In this document: in pieces, positions 34,090 to 43,298 of the stretch | Position numbering within the stretch: the first letter of the stretch is position 1 | How the letters are laid out: each line of letters opens with the position of its first letter | From: Flavobacterium johnsoniae UW101 | GTDB taxonomy: Bacteria; Bacteroidota; Bacteroidia; Flavobacteriales; Flavobacteriaceae | Reading direction: 5' to 3' | DNA length: 64,000 nt | NCBI RefSeq assembly: GCF_000016645.1 | Contig: NC_009441.1 | Span: 2,108,001 to 2,172,000 of the forward strand | The notes under the pieces: model-generated | What the model saw: the letters and a program-made list of their open reading frames with translations, nothing else | The model's database searches: none | Told to the model about the DNA's origin: nothing | Made by a program: the position numbers and the translations under genes

Positions 34090-35163
34090 ATGCTTGATTA
34101 TTTAATCGTCGGATCTGGATTAGCCGGAATTTCCTTTGCTGAAATCGCCCTTAAAAACAATAAATCTATTTTAGTTGTTGATGACAAATCCCAAAATTCT
34201 TCGAGAATTGCAGGAGGCTTGTACAATCCGGTTATCTTAAAACGTTTTAGTGAAGTCTGGAATGCAAAAGAGCATTTGGTTTTAATGAATGAATTCTATG
34301 AACAAGTTGAAGGAAAGCTGCAGGAAAAATTCAATTTTAAAATGCCAATTCTTCGAAAGTTTTTCTCAATTGAAGAGCAGAATAATTGGTTCGCTGCTTC
34401 AGATAAAATTAACCTGGCTCCCTTTTTATCTACAAAACTTATTACTAAAAAATACCAGGGTATTGACTCCCCTCATGATTATGGAGAAGTTCTGCATACT
34501 GGTTATGTAAAAACCGGGCAATTATTAGAAAGTTACAGAGAGTATCTAAAAAAGAATGATTTACTTCTTGAAGAATCTTTTCACAGCTCTTTTCTGGAAA
34601 TTCTTGATTCAGGAATTCAGTACAAAAGTATCAAAGCCCGTCATATCATATTTGCAGAAGGTTTTGGACTGCATAAAAACCCTTATTTTAATTACCTGCC
34701 TTTGGATGGAACAAAAGGTGAACTGTTTTTAATAAAAGCGCCTGATTTAAAACTAGATGTTATTGTTAACACAAGTGTTTTTATTCTGCCTGTTGGAGGT
34801 AATTTATATAAAGTTGGTGCAACTTACAATTGGCATGATAAAACGGATCTCCCAACCGAAGAAGGAAAACAAGAGCTTATAGATCGTATTAAAGAAATTA
34901 TTACCTGCGATTTTGAGATCATAAAACACTTTGCCGGAGTAAGGCCAACAGTTGCCGACAGAAGACCTATAATAGGAACTCATGAGGCATACAAATCTAT
35001 TCATCTTCTTAACGGATTAGGAACACGCGGTGTAATGCTGGGACCGGCATTGGCAAAAATGTTATATGATAATATTGAAAATGGAACTCCAATAGACCGT
35101 GAAGCAGATATAAAACGCTTCCATAAAAGATATTTGAAATCTCTTATTCCTGACCGGCCTTAG
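34090..35163 (+). CDS. FAD-dependent oxidoreductase (DAO family)
   Basis: 357 residues. The N-terminal dinucleotide-binding motif GSGLAGISFAEIALKNNKSILVVDD binds FAD, and the C-terminal FAGVRPTVADRRPIIGTHEA with GTRGVMLGPALA is the usual end of D-amino-acid-oxidase-like enzymes (DAO/ThiO/GlpD superfamily). No signal peptide or membrane segment. Substrate unknown; amines or amino acids are typical. The start lies 20 bases after the gldO terminator. Its 3-prime end overlaps the end of the convergent DUF983 gene by 20 bases. Confidence 0.88.
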   Translation: MLDYLIVGSGLAGISFAEIALKNNKSILVVDDKSQNSSRIAGGLYNPVILKRFSEVWNAKEHLVLMNEFYEQVEGKLQEKFNFKMPILRKFFSIEEQNNWFAASDKINLAPFLSTKLITKKYQGIDSPHDYGEVLHTGYVKTGQLLESYREYLKKNDLLLEESFHSSFLEILDSGIQYKSIKARHIIFAEGFGLHKNPYFNYLPLDGTKGELFLIKAPDLKLDVIVNTSVFILPVGGNLYKVGATYNWHDKTDLPTEEGKQELIDRIKEIITCDFEIIKHFAGVRPTVADRRPIIGTHEAYKSIHLLNGLGTRGVMLGPALAKMLYDNIENGTPIDREADIKRFHKRYLKSLIPDRP

Positions 35164-35527
35164 GATCGTATGAAATAAACATATTGATATATAAATTTCT
35201 CGACAGTCTTAAAACAAACGGAAATAATAGAATCAAAGTAATAACAATTGCAATAAAAGATTGTTCTATACTTGCTCCAAAGAAAACAAATGAGACAATA
35301 AATGCTGCAATTCCAACGGCAACATTTAAACCGTAACTTACATACATTGCGCCATAAAAGAACGAAGGTTCAATTTGATATTTTAAACCGCAATGACTGC
35401 AATTCTCATTCATTTTTAGAACATTAGTCAAGTGAAGCGGATTTTTGTCCGAATACATGCTCTCTTTTTGACATTTAGGACAACTTCCTGTTAAAATACT
35501 ATTTAGTTTGGATCCTTTTTTTAACAT
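35144..35527 (-). CDS. DUF983 membrane protein
   Basis: 127 residues from the ATG at 35527 (MLKKGSKLNSIL). A four-Cys zinc-binding start (CPKCQKESM ... CSHCGLKY) is followed by two membrane helices (YGLNVAVGIAAFIVSFVFF and SFIAIVITLILLFPFVLRL). This is the DUF983 arrangement, described in alphaproteobacteria and Bacteroidota without firm function. A longer in-frame start at 35581 would place the first 18 residues over the -7 box region, so I reject it. Convergent overlap with the FAD oxidoreductase gene. Confidence 0.88.
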   Translation of the reverse strand: MLKKGSKLNSILTGSCPKCQKESMYSDKNPLHLTNVLKMNENCSHCGLKYQIEPSFFYGAMYVSYGLNVAVGIAAFIVSFVFFGASIEQSFIAIVITLILLFPFVLRLSRNLYINMFISYDPKAGQE

Positions 35528-35543
35528 TTGCAAAAAATTTAAA

Positions 35544-35551
35544 CAAAGGTA
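35544..35551 (-). promoter_or_regulatory. -7 box of the DUF983 gene
   Basis: Minus strand TACCTTTG, 16 bases before the ATG at 35527. Confidence 0.5.
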
Positions 35552-35593
35552 CGATTTTTCAACCTTTACTGCTGATAACAATAGTTATAAATT

Positions 35594-37507
35594 ATGCTTA
35601 ATATACACAATCTTTCCGTTTCTTTTGGAGGAACATATTTATTTGAAGAAGTTACTTTTCGTTTAGGAGCCGGAGACCGAGTTGGTCTTGTTGGTAAAAA
35701 CGGAGCTGGTAAATCTACAATGCTTAAAATGCTGGCAGGAGATTTTGCACCAGATTCAGGTGTTATCTCACAAGAGAAAGATATCAGAATGGGGTTTTTA
35801 CGCCAGGATATCGATTTTGAACAAGGAAGGACTGTATTGGAAGAAGCGTATGAAGCTTTTACAGAAATTAAGGTTGTAGAAAAAAAACTGGAACAAATCA
35901 ATCATCAATTAGTTACAAGAACTGATTATGAAAGTGAAGAATACAGTCAGATTATCGAAGATTTATCTGATTATACACATCGTTTTGAACTTCTTGGCGG
36001 TTATAATTATGTTGGAGATACAGAAAAAATTCTTTTAGGACTAGGTTTTAAAAGAGAAGTCTTTAATAACCAAACTGAAACATTTTCCGGAGGATGGAGA
36101 ATGCGTATCGAATTGGCAAAATTATTATTGCAGGCAAATGATGTGTTGCTTCTGGATGAGCCTACCAACCACTTAGATATTGAAAGTATTATTTGGTTAG
36201 AGAATTTCCTTCGCAATTATCCGGGAGTTGTGGTAATTGTATCGCACGATAAAATGTTTTTGGATAATGTTACCAATAGAACAATTGAAATTTCTTTAGG
36301 AAAAGCATACGATTTTAATAAACCATATTCGCAGTATTTAGAATTGCGTCATGAAATACGCGAAAAGCAATTAGCGACTCAAAAGAATCAGCAGAAAAAA
36401 ATTGAAGAGACAGAAAAATTAATCGAGAAGTTCCGTGCAAAAGCTTCAAAAGCTTCGATGGCGCAATCGTTGATTAAAAAGTTAGATAAAGTAGAAAGAA
36501 TAGAAGTTGATGAAGATGACAATTCTGTAATGAATATTTCTTTCCCGGTTTCAAAAGAACCTGGAAAAGTTGTAATCGAGGCAGAACATGTTACAAAAGC
36601 TTACGGAGACAAAACGATTCTAAAAGATATCAGTTTATTGGTTGAAAGAGGAAGTAAAATTGCATTCGTTGGACAAAACGGTCAAGGAAAATCGACTTTC
36701 ATTAAAGCGTTGGTTAACGAATTTGAGTATGATGGAACTATTAAATTAGGGCACAATGTACAATTAGGATATTTTGCTCAAAATCAAGCAGAATATTTGG
36801 ATGGTGAAATTACATTGCTTCAAACTATGGAAGATGCAGCTACAGATACAAATCGTATGAAAGTACGTGATATGCTGGGGTCATTTTTGTTTCGTGGAGA
36901 TGATGTAGAGAAAAAAGTAAAAGTACTTTCTGGAGGAGAACGCAACCGTTTGGCGCTTTGTAAATTGTTATTGCAGCCAATTAACGTTCTGTTGATGGAT
37001 GAGCCTACCAACCACTTAGATATTAAATCTAAAAACGTTTTAAAAGCGGCACTTCAAAAATTTGGCGGTACATTATTATTAGTTTCTCACGATAGAGATT
37101 TTCTACAGGGAATGTCGAATATTGTTTACGAATTTAAAGATCAAAAGATCAAAGAATATCTGGGCGATATTAATTTCTTCTTAGAACAGCGTAATCTTGA
37201 AAACATGCGCGAAGTGGAGAAAAAAGATGTTGTAAAAACAACAGCAACTAAAGAAACCACAAAAGCATCTTATGAAGATCAGAAAAAAGGAAAAGCACTT
37301 CAAAACCGATTAAGCAAAATTGAAAGTCAGATTCAGCAGTTAGAAAAAGACATTCAGCACGACGATAAAATGCTCGAAACGAATTGCGATAAACATATCG
37401 AAGATGCATCGTTTTTTACGGCTTACAACAAAAAGAAAGAAGACCTGGAACAATTGCTTATAGATTGGGAAATTGTTCAGGAGGAGATTGATAGTTTTAA
37501 TGCTTAA
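35594..37507 (+). CDS. ABC-F family ATPase (Uup/EttA-like)
   Basis: 637 residues with two ABC ATPase domains and no membrane segments. Walker A: GKNGAGKST (about 35) and GQNGQGKST (about 360); signatures FSGGWRMRIELA and LSGGERNRLALC; Walker B with VLLLDEPTNHLDIES and VLLMDEPTNHLDIKS. Between the domains lies the interdomain linker helix region (about 240-320) and at the C-terminus a coiled coil (QNRLSKIESQIQQLEKDIQ), typical of Uup-like members. ABC-F proteins act at the ribosome, and some protect against antibiotics. I cannot tell translation factor from resistance type; the context is housekeeping. Terminator follows. Confidence 0.95.
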   Translation: MLNIHNLSVSFGGTYLFEEVTFRLGAGDRVGLVGKNGAGKSTMLKMLAGDFAPDSGVISQEKDIRMGFLRQDIDFEQGRTVLEEAYEAFTEIKVVEKKLEQINHQLVTRTDYESEEYSQIIEDLSDYTHRFELLGGYNYVGDTEKILLGLGFKREVFNNQTETFSGGWRMRIELAKLLLQANDVLLLDEPTNHLDIESIIWLENFLRNYPGVVVIVSHDKMFLDNVTNRTIEISLGKAYDFNKPYSQYLELRHEIREKQLATQKNQQKKIEETEKLIEKFRAKASKASMAQSLIKKLDKVERIEVDEDDNSVMNISFPVSKEPGKVVIEAEHVTKAYGDKTILKDISLLVERGSKIAFVGQNGQGKSTFIKALVNEFEYDGTIKLGHNVQLGYFAQNQAEYLDGEITLLQTMEDAATDTNRMKVRDMLGSFLFRGDDVEKKVKVLSGGERNRLALCKLLLQPINVLLMDEPTNHLDIKSKNVLKAALQKFGGTLLLVSHDRDFLQGMSNIVYEFKDQKIKEYLGDINFFLEQRNLENMREVEKKDVVKTTATKETTKASYEDQKKGKALQNRLSKIESQIQQLEKDIQHDDKMLETNCDKHIEDASFFTAYNKKKEDLEQLLIDWEIVQEEIDSFNA

Positions 37508-37548
37508 TTAGTTTCAGTCACAGTTTTCAGTAAATTAAACAGATATAG

Positions 37549-37588
37549 ACCTTTGTTAAAGTTTTAAATTTTGACAAAGGTTTTTTTT
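37549..37588 (+). terminator. Terminator of the ABC-F gene
   Basis: ACCTTTGT and ACAAAGGT arms with further T/A pairing inside, followed by a run of T residues. Confidence 0.75.
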
Positions 37589-37651
37589 ACGTCAAAAAAA
37601 TAAAAAATCTGTTCAAACCAGTTTGATCAGTATGCTGTATTCTCAACAAAG

Positions 37652-38614
37652 CTATTTAATGACCCCAATAGACCTGGAATGTGCAATCGCCTCACTGCTT
37701 TCTTTAAAATAGCAGACAGAAACATCCAGCGATTCTAAATTCTTCATAATTTTTTTAACCGCTTTTTTTTGGGTTTTTCCAGTTTGTCTTATGTAAACTG
37801 CGATCACAGTTACTGGAAATATTTTGCAGATTCTTTCGTATAAAACAGGATCATGCTGGGAATCATCTCCAAGTAAAACATATTTTAAGTTGGGATAAAA
37901 TTCCAAAACATGTTTTATTTTGTCAAACTTATGATCGTGATTACCGCGTCCGCTCATAAAGAAATCAGTAATTCCTCTTTTAATGTCTTTTAGTAAAATA
38001 ACGGCTCTAGGAAGTTTGTGTATTTTGGTGAATTTTGCAATAAATCGGTACAAATTCCACTCACTGCTCGAAACATAAAAAAAAGCATTTTCTTCGCCCA
38101 TATTATTTCTTCCTGCCGAACTCAAAGCTTGATAATGTTGTACAACATCTTTAAAAACTTTTCGGTCGTTTACATTTTTGAAAAGTAAAATGTACATTTT
38201 CCTAAAAATATTCCGCGTATGCGAAATCAAAAAAGTGTCATCAATATCAGAGATAATTCCAAGATTTCCTTTATGCGGGCGTATAAAATTAGCATTGCAG
38301 GTAATGGTTTTACCTCCGTACTTTATGCTCACCTGATATTCCATCCATCCAAAATGAGTTTCTTTTTCTAGCGGAATACAGAACTTAAAATAACCGTCAT
38401 CCAGCGTTTTAGTATGGATTTCCTGATTGTTGCATTTAAGATAAACATCAAAATTTTCAATTGTTTTTATCCTAAACTGATTAATTATTGAACGTGCATT
38501 TTTTAGGTTTTTCTTCTGAAAATCATAGTTATACGTTCTTTTGAAAACATGCCCCATCACAATTAATTCTTCTTCATTGGCATAACCTCGATATAATTGT
38601 AAAATTGGTTTCAT
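37652..38614 (-). CDS. App1-like phosphatidate phosphatase (DUF2183)
   Basis: 320 residues. A C-terminal HAD-type domain has the nucleophile motif GIISDIDDTFL (about 145-155), then FYVSSSEWNLYRFIAKF, and KYVLLGDDSQHDPVLYERI with the metal-binding Asp pair. The family is DUF2183, named after yeast App1, a phosphatidate phosphatase; bacterial members are presumed to act on phospholipids. The N-terminal 140 residues form a separate beta-rich domain. It is transcribed divergently from a diacylglycerol-kinase-like gene 65 bases away, which catalyses the opposite conversion. Confidence 0.9.
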   Translation of the reverse strand: MKPILQLYRGYANEEELIVMGHVFKRTYNYDFQKKNLKNARSIINQFRIKTIENFDVYLKCNNQEIHTKTLDDGYFKFCIPLEKETHFGWMEYQVSIKYGGKTITCNANFIRPHKGNLGIISDIDDTFLISHTRNIFRKMYILLFKNVNDRKVFKDVVQHYQALSSAGRNNMGEENAFFYVSSSEWNLYRFIAKFTKIHKLPRAVILLKDIKRGITDFFMSGRGNHDHKFDKIKHVLEFYPNLKYVLLGDDSQHDPVLYERICKIFPVTVIAVYIRQTGKTQKKAVKKIMKNLESLDVSVCYFKESSEAIAHSRSIGVIK

Positions 38615-38679
38615 TAATTACGTACTTTTATATAATACTGTAAATTAATTATTTTAATTGGTTTTTAAAAATAAAAGAG

Positions 38680-39549
38680 TTGAAAAAGAATATCATATTT
38701 GTTGTAAATCCCATTTCGGGCGATCTTGATAAATCAGATTTAATTGAGGCAGTTCAGGAATTTGCGGCTACAAATCATTTTAATCTGGAAGTTTATGAAA
38801 CGACCGGCAAAAATGATCAGAGAGAAATACAGGCCCTTTATAAGCAATATCAGCCGGAACGAATTATTGTTGCGGGCGGTGACGGAACTATAAAAATGGC
38901 AGCCGAAGCCATGGAAGACCACGATGTAATTATTGGGATTCTGCCGGCTGGTTCGGCAAACGGACTTTCGGTAGATCTAAATCTGCCTGCCGGGATCGAA
39001 GAGAACCTAAAAATAGCTTTTCTAAACCATTATATCGAGATGGATATGATTTGCATTAATGGTAAAAAAAGCATCCATTTAAGCGATCTTGGATTGAATG
39101 CTAATCTGGTAAAAAACTACGAGCAGAGTGATGTACGCGGTTTTTGGGGTTACGCTTTACAGGCTTTTACAACCTTAACGGAATCTGAAGAACCGTTTGT
39201 GGCTTCTATTACCGCAAACAATAAAACTGTCGAACACGTTGCAAGAATGATTGTAATTGCCAATTCGCAAAAATACGGAACAGGCGTAATCATTAATCCA
39301 AATGGAGCAATGAACGACGGAAAGTTTGAATTGGTAATTTTGAAAAGTCTGGATTTGCTTTTAATTGGAAAAATTATAACCGGAAATATGCCTATTGATT
39401 CAGACGATATTGTGATTATTTCTACAGATAGGGCAGAAATAAAAACAGATTATCCGGTTCATTTTCAAATTGACGGTGAATATTGCGGTGCGCAGAAATC
39501 ATTAGAGATTCATATTTTGCATAAGCAGATGAAATTGGCGGTTCCTTAA
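38680..39549 (+). CDS. Diacylglycerol/lipid kinase family protein
   Basis: 289 residues beginning at a TTG (MKKNIIFVVNPISGD). DAGK catalytic motifs: VNPISG at the start, VAGGDGTIKMAAEAM (about 68-82) and LPAGSANGLSVDL (about 88-100). The C-terminal half is the beta-rich lipid-kinase domain ending in VHFQIDGEYCG. The family phosphorylates diacylglycerol, ceramide or related lipids using ATP. Divergent with the App1-like phosphatase; together they could cycle phosphatidate and diacylglycerol. Substrate not predicted further. Confidence 0.9.
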   Translation: MKKNIIFVVNPISGDLDKSDLIEAVQEFAATNHFNLEVYETTGKNDQREIQALYKQYQPERIIVAGGDGTIKMAAEAMEDHDVIIGILPAGSANGLSVDLNLPAGIEENLKIAFLNHYIEMDMICINGKKSIHLSDLGLNANLVKNYEQSDVRGFWGYALQAFTTLTESEEPFVASITANNKTVEHVARMIVIANSQKYGTGVIINPNGAMNDGKFELVILKSLDLLLIGKIITGNMPIDSDDIVIISTDRAEIKTDYPVHFQIDGEYCGAQKSLEIHILHKQMKLAVP

Positions 39550-39564
39550 TCAATTAAATATCTT

Positions 39565-40710
39565 TTATTTAAACGGATTACGTTCCTGCCACTCTGTTTT
39601 AGGTTCAAGGTAATTAAAAAATCTGGCAATGTTATGATTGATCAGTGCATTGCTGTGTGTTATTAAACCGTACATTTTTACTGGTTTTGCACCAACAGAA
39701 CTTTTGATTTCAAGCGCTGTTCTGGCAAAAACAATTTCTTTAAAACCTTTTTTAATAGAATACGCAATCATGTCGTACAGCATGTTTAAATACAGCATTT
39801 TTTCGCGTTGGATACTTTCGTCATAACCTAAAAAATAAGTATCCATGATTTCTCCGTTTTTTATCAAAGTATTAAAACCAATTAGTTTTTCATCTAAAAA
39901 ATAACCATACAATAAGAAATCTTCTTTCATGATTTCTTTAAAAAAACTAAAATGATTTCTTGCTAGAAAAAAAGTGTTGAATGGTGCATTTTTAGCCACA
40001 TGAAAATACAAGTCGTAAATAACATCTTCATATTTTCTAATATCGGCCAATGACATCTGCTGTTTTTCTATTGCTTCAGATTTTTTTCGGGCTCGTTTAT
40101 ACTGATCACGATATTTTTTTGAAAGTGCATCAATGTAATCCTGTTCTGATTTCCAGTTTTCATTGATTTCAAAAATCATATTAGGCTGTGTCGAAAACGT
40201 ATAATTGTTTTTAAATTCAGCTTGCAGCGGTTCGATTTCTTTGGCGGTAAAATCTTTTATACTGGTTATGTGAACTTTTTTACCACTTGCTTTTAAATCT
40301 TTTTTGAGTTGATTAATGGCTTTATGAAGCGTTTTAACAGCCTTTGATTCTTTTGCGTTTTTATCAAAAATAAAAGCATTTTGACCAGTAAGCATATTGT
40401 TTCCTATGAATAAAACATGTGAAGCAAAATTTTTAAGGGCAAAATTACGGACAGAAGTTTTTAAACATTGGTCGCGTTCTCCAAAAGACTCTAGTTTTTC
40501 GGCAAATAGAAATTGGGTTAAAACAATTCCAATGAGTTTTGTTTCTTCAAAAATTCCAATAAAATGGCAGATCATATTTACCGGACAAGAATTTTCGAGT
40601 ACTTCCAGATATTCGCGTGTTAAAAAAATGTTGTCTGAGGCCAGCAAATTCCATTCTGAAGGCAGTGAAGATGTGCTGTTGTAGATTTGAAAAGAATAAG
40701 TTGTATTCAA
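39565..40710 (-). CDS. FemAB-like / GNAT-fold acyltransferase
   Basis: 381 residues, begins at a TTG (MNTTYSFQIYN); an in-frame stop lies just upstream, so the start must be near there. A GNAT-type second half is visible: YRDQYKRARKKSEAIE, LYGYFLDEKLIGFNTLIKNGEIMDTYFLGY, and KMLYLNMLYDMIAYSIKKGFKEIVFAR. It resembles the FemAB-like/peptidogalycan family that transfers amino acids or acyl groups to cell-wall precursors or other acceptors; assignment to a specific reaction is not possible. No signal peptide. Single gene, convergent with the lipid kinase. Confidence 0.75.
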   Translation of the reverse strand: MNTTYSFQIYNSTSSLPSEWNLLASDNIFLTREYLEVLENSCPVNMICHFIGIFEETKLIGIVLTQFLFAEKLESFGERDQCLKTSVRNFALKNFASHVLFIGNNMLTGQNAFIFDKNAKESKAVKTLHKAINQLKKDLKASGKKVHITSIKDFTAKEIEPLQAEFKNNYTFSTQPNMIFEINENWKSEQDYIDALSKKYRDQYKRARKKSEAIEKQQMSLADIRKYEDVIYDLYFHVAKNAPFNTFFLARNHFSFFKEIMKEDFLLYGYFLDEKLIGFNTLIKNGEIMDTYFLGYDESIQREKMLYLNMLYDMIAYSIKKGFKEIVFARTALEIKSSVGAKPVKMYGLITHSNALINHNIARFFNYLEPKTEWQERNPFK

Positions 40711-40782
40711 AAGTGTGTGCTAATTTTTTCAAAATTAGATAATATTTATAATAACTGACTTTCTTTAAGTTATTATTAAGAA

Positions 40783-40815
40783 AAACCCGTTTGAGTTTTG
40801 TTTTCAAACGGGTTT
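40783..40815 (-). terminator. Terminator of the DUF1761 gene
   Basis: Arms AAACCCGTTTGA and TCAAACGGGTTT around a short loop, with T residues on the minus strand, 13 bases past the stop. Confidence 0.8.
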
Positions 40816-40828
40816 ATATATTTGTAAA

Positions 40829-41317
40829 TTATGCAAATCCGCAGATAATACCGCCCATTAAAGTAAGAGTAACAATCCAGTATCCGGCATGAATGAAAAT
40901 ATATTTCCAGGATTTTCTTTCAAACAAACCGTTGATTCCAATAATTGGTAAAGCAAAAAACAAACCTGACATAAAACCATGCAAAGCACCGTGTTTAAAT
41001 GTACGGTAAGCCGTTCCGTAATCGGCCATAAAAGCGGCAAAAGAAGGTTTTGCATTAGCAATTAAAGGCGGACCACCAACCATGCCAATTGCTCCAGACT
41101 GATGAATGGTTAGTGACATTAAAGTCATTGTAATCATGAGTGAGAAAATGTAAGTAAGACCAAAAATTTTGAGCATGCTTCCTTTTTTAAGATCTTCTTC
41201 TGTAAGGTTACTTTCTCTCATCCAGATCGATCCAAAAACTTTTGGATGATACCAGGCAAAACCAACAAGTAAAGTTACAACCGCAGCGGTTAGTAATGCG
41301 TAAAAGTTAAATTCCAT
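40829..41317 (-). CDS. DUF1761 membrane protein
   Basis: 162 residues with four hydrophobic segments and the family start ALLTAAVVTLLVGFAWYHPKVFGSIWMRE, where the WYHPKVFG motif is conserved. Helices follow around 50, 110 and 140 (GLFFALPIIGINGLFER, YWIVTLTLMGGIICGFA). DUF1761 proteins are small bacterial inner-membrane proteins without a known role. Single gene with its own terminator. Confidence 0.9.
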   Translation of the reverse strand: MEFNFYALLTAAVVTLLVGFAWYHPKVFGSIWMRESNLTEEDLKKGSMLKIFGLTYIFSLMITMTLMSLTIHQSGAIGMVGGPPLIANAKPSFAAFMADYGTAYRTFKHGALHGFMSGLFFALPIIGINGLFERKSWKYIFIHAGYWIVTLTLMGGIICGFA

Positions 41318-41501
41318 GATATTAGGTTTTTATAATTAGTTGTTTCAAAATTAATCAAAAAAGAAAAACAAAGATGATATTTTAAAAGAAGGAAAAATCC
41401 TATTCTTTTTTTATTTATCAACACTTTATTGACATGCGGTGCTTTATATCTTGTAATTATCTAATTTTGATGCAAGAAAAACATAGTCCCCAAGTCTAGT
41501 T

Positions 41502-42215
41502 ATGAAAAGCTTTGCAACACTTTTTTTAGCATTTGTTTTTTCTCTTAATACTTTTGCAGATACTGTTTCAGATAAAGAGAAAGAGGTGCTGATAAAATTA
41601 TATCATGCGACTAATGGTTTGCAGTGGAAAATTAAATGGGATTTATCGTTGTCAGTTTCAACATGGTATGGAGTTCATACTGAAAACGGAAAAGTAACAG
41701 CTCTAAATTTATCCAATAATAATCTGCAGGGAAAACTGCCTGTAGAGTTTTTTGATCTGGTAAATTTAGTAACTGTAGATTTGCATAAAAACAATTTAAA
41801 AGGAGAATTATCAGCCGAAATAGGGAAGTTGAATCAATTACAAATTCTGTGTTTGTCTGATAATGAAATCGAAGGAATACTGCCTGATTCGCTTTATAAA
41901 ATTTCGACTTTAAAAGTACTTCTTTTAAATAGTAATAAATTTTCGGGTAATTTAAGTTCTGATATTATGAATTTAAGTTTTTTACAAAACCTGAGTTTAT
42001 TCAACAATAATTTTGAAGGAGAGATTCCAAAAGAATTAGAAAAGTTATCTAACTTGTCTGAATTGAATCTTTCTTACAATAAATTCAAAGGTTCGGTCTC
42101 AAGAAGTTTAACTGTGCTGGATTCTTTGAATATGACAATGTTTGACGAGAATGGAAATCCATTTTTGCTGGACATAAACGAAGAAAGAAAAAATGAAAAT
42201 ATTACCATAAATTAA
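41502..42215 (+). CDS. Secreted leucine-rich-repeat protein (plant-type LRR)
   Basis: Signal peptide MKSFATLFLAFVFSLNTFA, then an LRRNT-like cap (DKEKEVLIKLYHATNGLQW ... WYGVHTENGKV). Five to six repeats of about 24 residues follow, in the plant-type form LxxLxLxxNxLxGxIP, for example LNLSNNNLQGKLPVEFFDL, LDLHKNNLKGELSAEIGKL-like and LNSNKFSGNLSSDI. No C-terminal sorting domain is seen; the protein ends after the last repeat. LRRs mediate protein binding, and its cell-surface or secreted location is inferred from the signal peptide. Terminator hairpin 65 bases downstream. Confidence 0.88.
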   Translation: MKSFATLFLAFVFSLNTFADTVSDKEKEVLIKLYHATNGLQWKIKWDLSLSVSTWYGVHTENGKVTALNLSNNNLQGKLPVEFFDLVNLVTVDLHKNNLKGELSAEIGKLNQLQILCLSDNEIEGILPDSLYKISTLKVLLLNSNKFSGNLSSDIMNLSFLQNLSLFNNNFEGEIPKELEKLSNLSELNLSYNKFKGSVSRSLTVLDSLNMTMFDENGNPFLLDINEERKNENITIN

Positions 42216-42279
42216 TCGTGCTTATGAATGAATTTTACTCGTTGAAACAAGTTGATTAAATATATTTAGTTAATTGCGA

Positions 42280-42308
42280 AAAAGCCGTAGAAATACGGCT
42301 TTTTTATT
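42280..42308 (+). terminator. Terminator of the LRR gene
   Basis: AAGCCGTA and TACGGCTT arms with a short loop, followed by T residues. Confidence 0.8.
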
Positions 42309-42458
42309 TTTATTTATCCGGACTTTAAAATATATTTTAACTTTGCATCAATAAATTTGACTTTAGTTTTAAAGCAGTCAATTTTTTTTATAACTTTAAA
42401 ATTAGATTCAATTCTAAATTAAGCTGAGAACAAAATATTAACCTTTTACTCTAAAATT

Positions 42459-42764
42459 ATGACACTACAATATCAGGGTGAACAATACGGAAAGGCAACA
42501 ACATTTACACTAAGAATTATTGGAAACAACCTTTCAAAAAGCAGTTCTAATTACCAAATTGATTTATTGGTTGGAGATAAAAAACTGCCAACGTTTACAA
42601 GTGAAATACACCAAAGTCTTTCAAACTGTTTAAAAGAAATTTATTTATTTAGAAAACATAACGGAATAAAATTTGAAGAATCATCAGAGAAAATTGTTTC
42701 TCTTTATGTTCCTTATGATAAGGTTTTGTTTAACTGCAATAAATATGCTTTGTTTAGAGCGTAA
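42459..42764 (+). CDS. Hypothetical protein, 101 aa
   Basis: A small soluble protein starting MTLQYQGEQYGKATTFTLRIIGNN with strand-rich N-terminal half and a C-terminal helical segment (SLSNCLKEIYLFRKHNGIKF). No signal peptide and no family recognised. It has a good terminator hairpin 27 bases after the stop, which supports a real transcription unit. Upstream 42309-42458 is AT-rich without another gene. Confidence 0.55.
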   Translation: MTLQYQGEQYGKATTFTLRIIGNNLSKSSSNYQIDLLVGDKKLPTFTSEIHQSLSNCLKEIYLFRKHNGIKFEESSEKIVSLYVPYDKVLFNCNKYALFRA

Positions 42765-42787
42765 GCTGAAATTCTAAAAATATTTAA

Positions 42788-42820
42788 TAAGACCGTTCTT
42801 TTTAAGGACGGTTTTTTTTG
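42788..42820 (+). terminator. Terminator hairpin
   Basis: GACCGTTCTT and AAGGACGGTT arms followed by a long T run, 24 bases past the 101-codon gene. Confidence 0.8.
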
Positions 42821-42920
42821 TGTTTTTTATTTTCTTGATTATCATATAAGATAACCGAATTGAATTAGAATATCATCAAATTTGTTTTTTATAAAAAATG
42901 TAATTTTAATCTGATGAAAA

Positions 42921-43229
42921 ATGAATGAAATTAAAAATTTAGAAGATATTAAAAAACTCACAACAGAGTTTCTAAATACTTTAAAACCAGCAAAAGATGA
43001 AAAAGATTGTTATACCGCAGAGGTTAAAGTATTAGATTATTATGAGTTAGGCTGTGTTATAACAAATATGCTGAAACTTTGTATTTTGGCACTAGAACAT
43101 GAGGAGCATAAAATTTCGGAAACAAGAAAAGACCAATCTATTAATGTCGCACTAATGCTCGAAGTAGTGCTGCAGCTTTTTCCTTTAGACGAATTTGAGT
43201 TTCTAAGCGAAATAAAACAACTCGTTTAA
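42921..43229 (+). CDS. Hypothetical protein, 102 aa
   Basis: All-helical soluble protein (MNEIKNLEDIKKLTTEFLN, YELGCVITNMLKLCILALEHEEHKI, NVALMLEVVLQLFPLDEFEFL). No family recognised, no signal peptide. It ends before a bidirectional terminator shared with the convergent gene. The gene probably is real, but nothing in its context suggests a role. Confidence 0.55.
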   Translation: MNEIKNLEDIKKLTTEFLNTLKPAKDEKDCYTAEVKVLDYYELGCVITNMLKLCILALEHEEHKISETRKDQSINVALMLEVVLQLFPLDEFEFLSEIKQLV

Positions 43230-43246
43230 TATAAAGCCAAAATAAA

Positions 43247-43274
43247 AAAGGCTTCAGATTTTCTGAAGCCTTTT
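43247..43274. terminator. Bidirectional terminator hairpin
   Basis: Arms AAAGGCTTCAGA and TCTGAAGCCTTT between the convergent genes ending at 43229 and 43299. Related in sequence to the five AAGCTCCAGA hairpins further on. Confidence 0.8.
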
Positions 43275-43298
43275 AAAAATTGTAAAAACAGAAATGTT

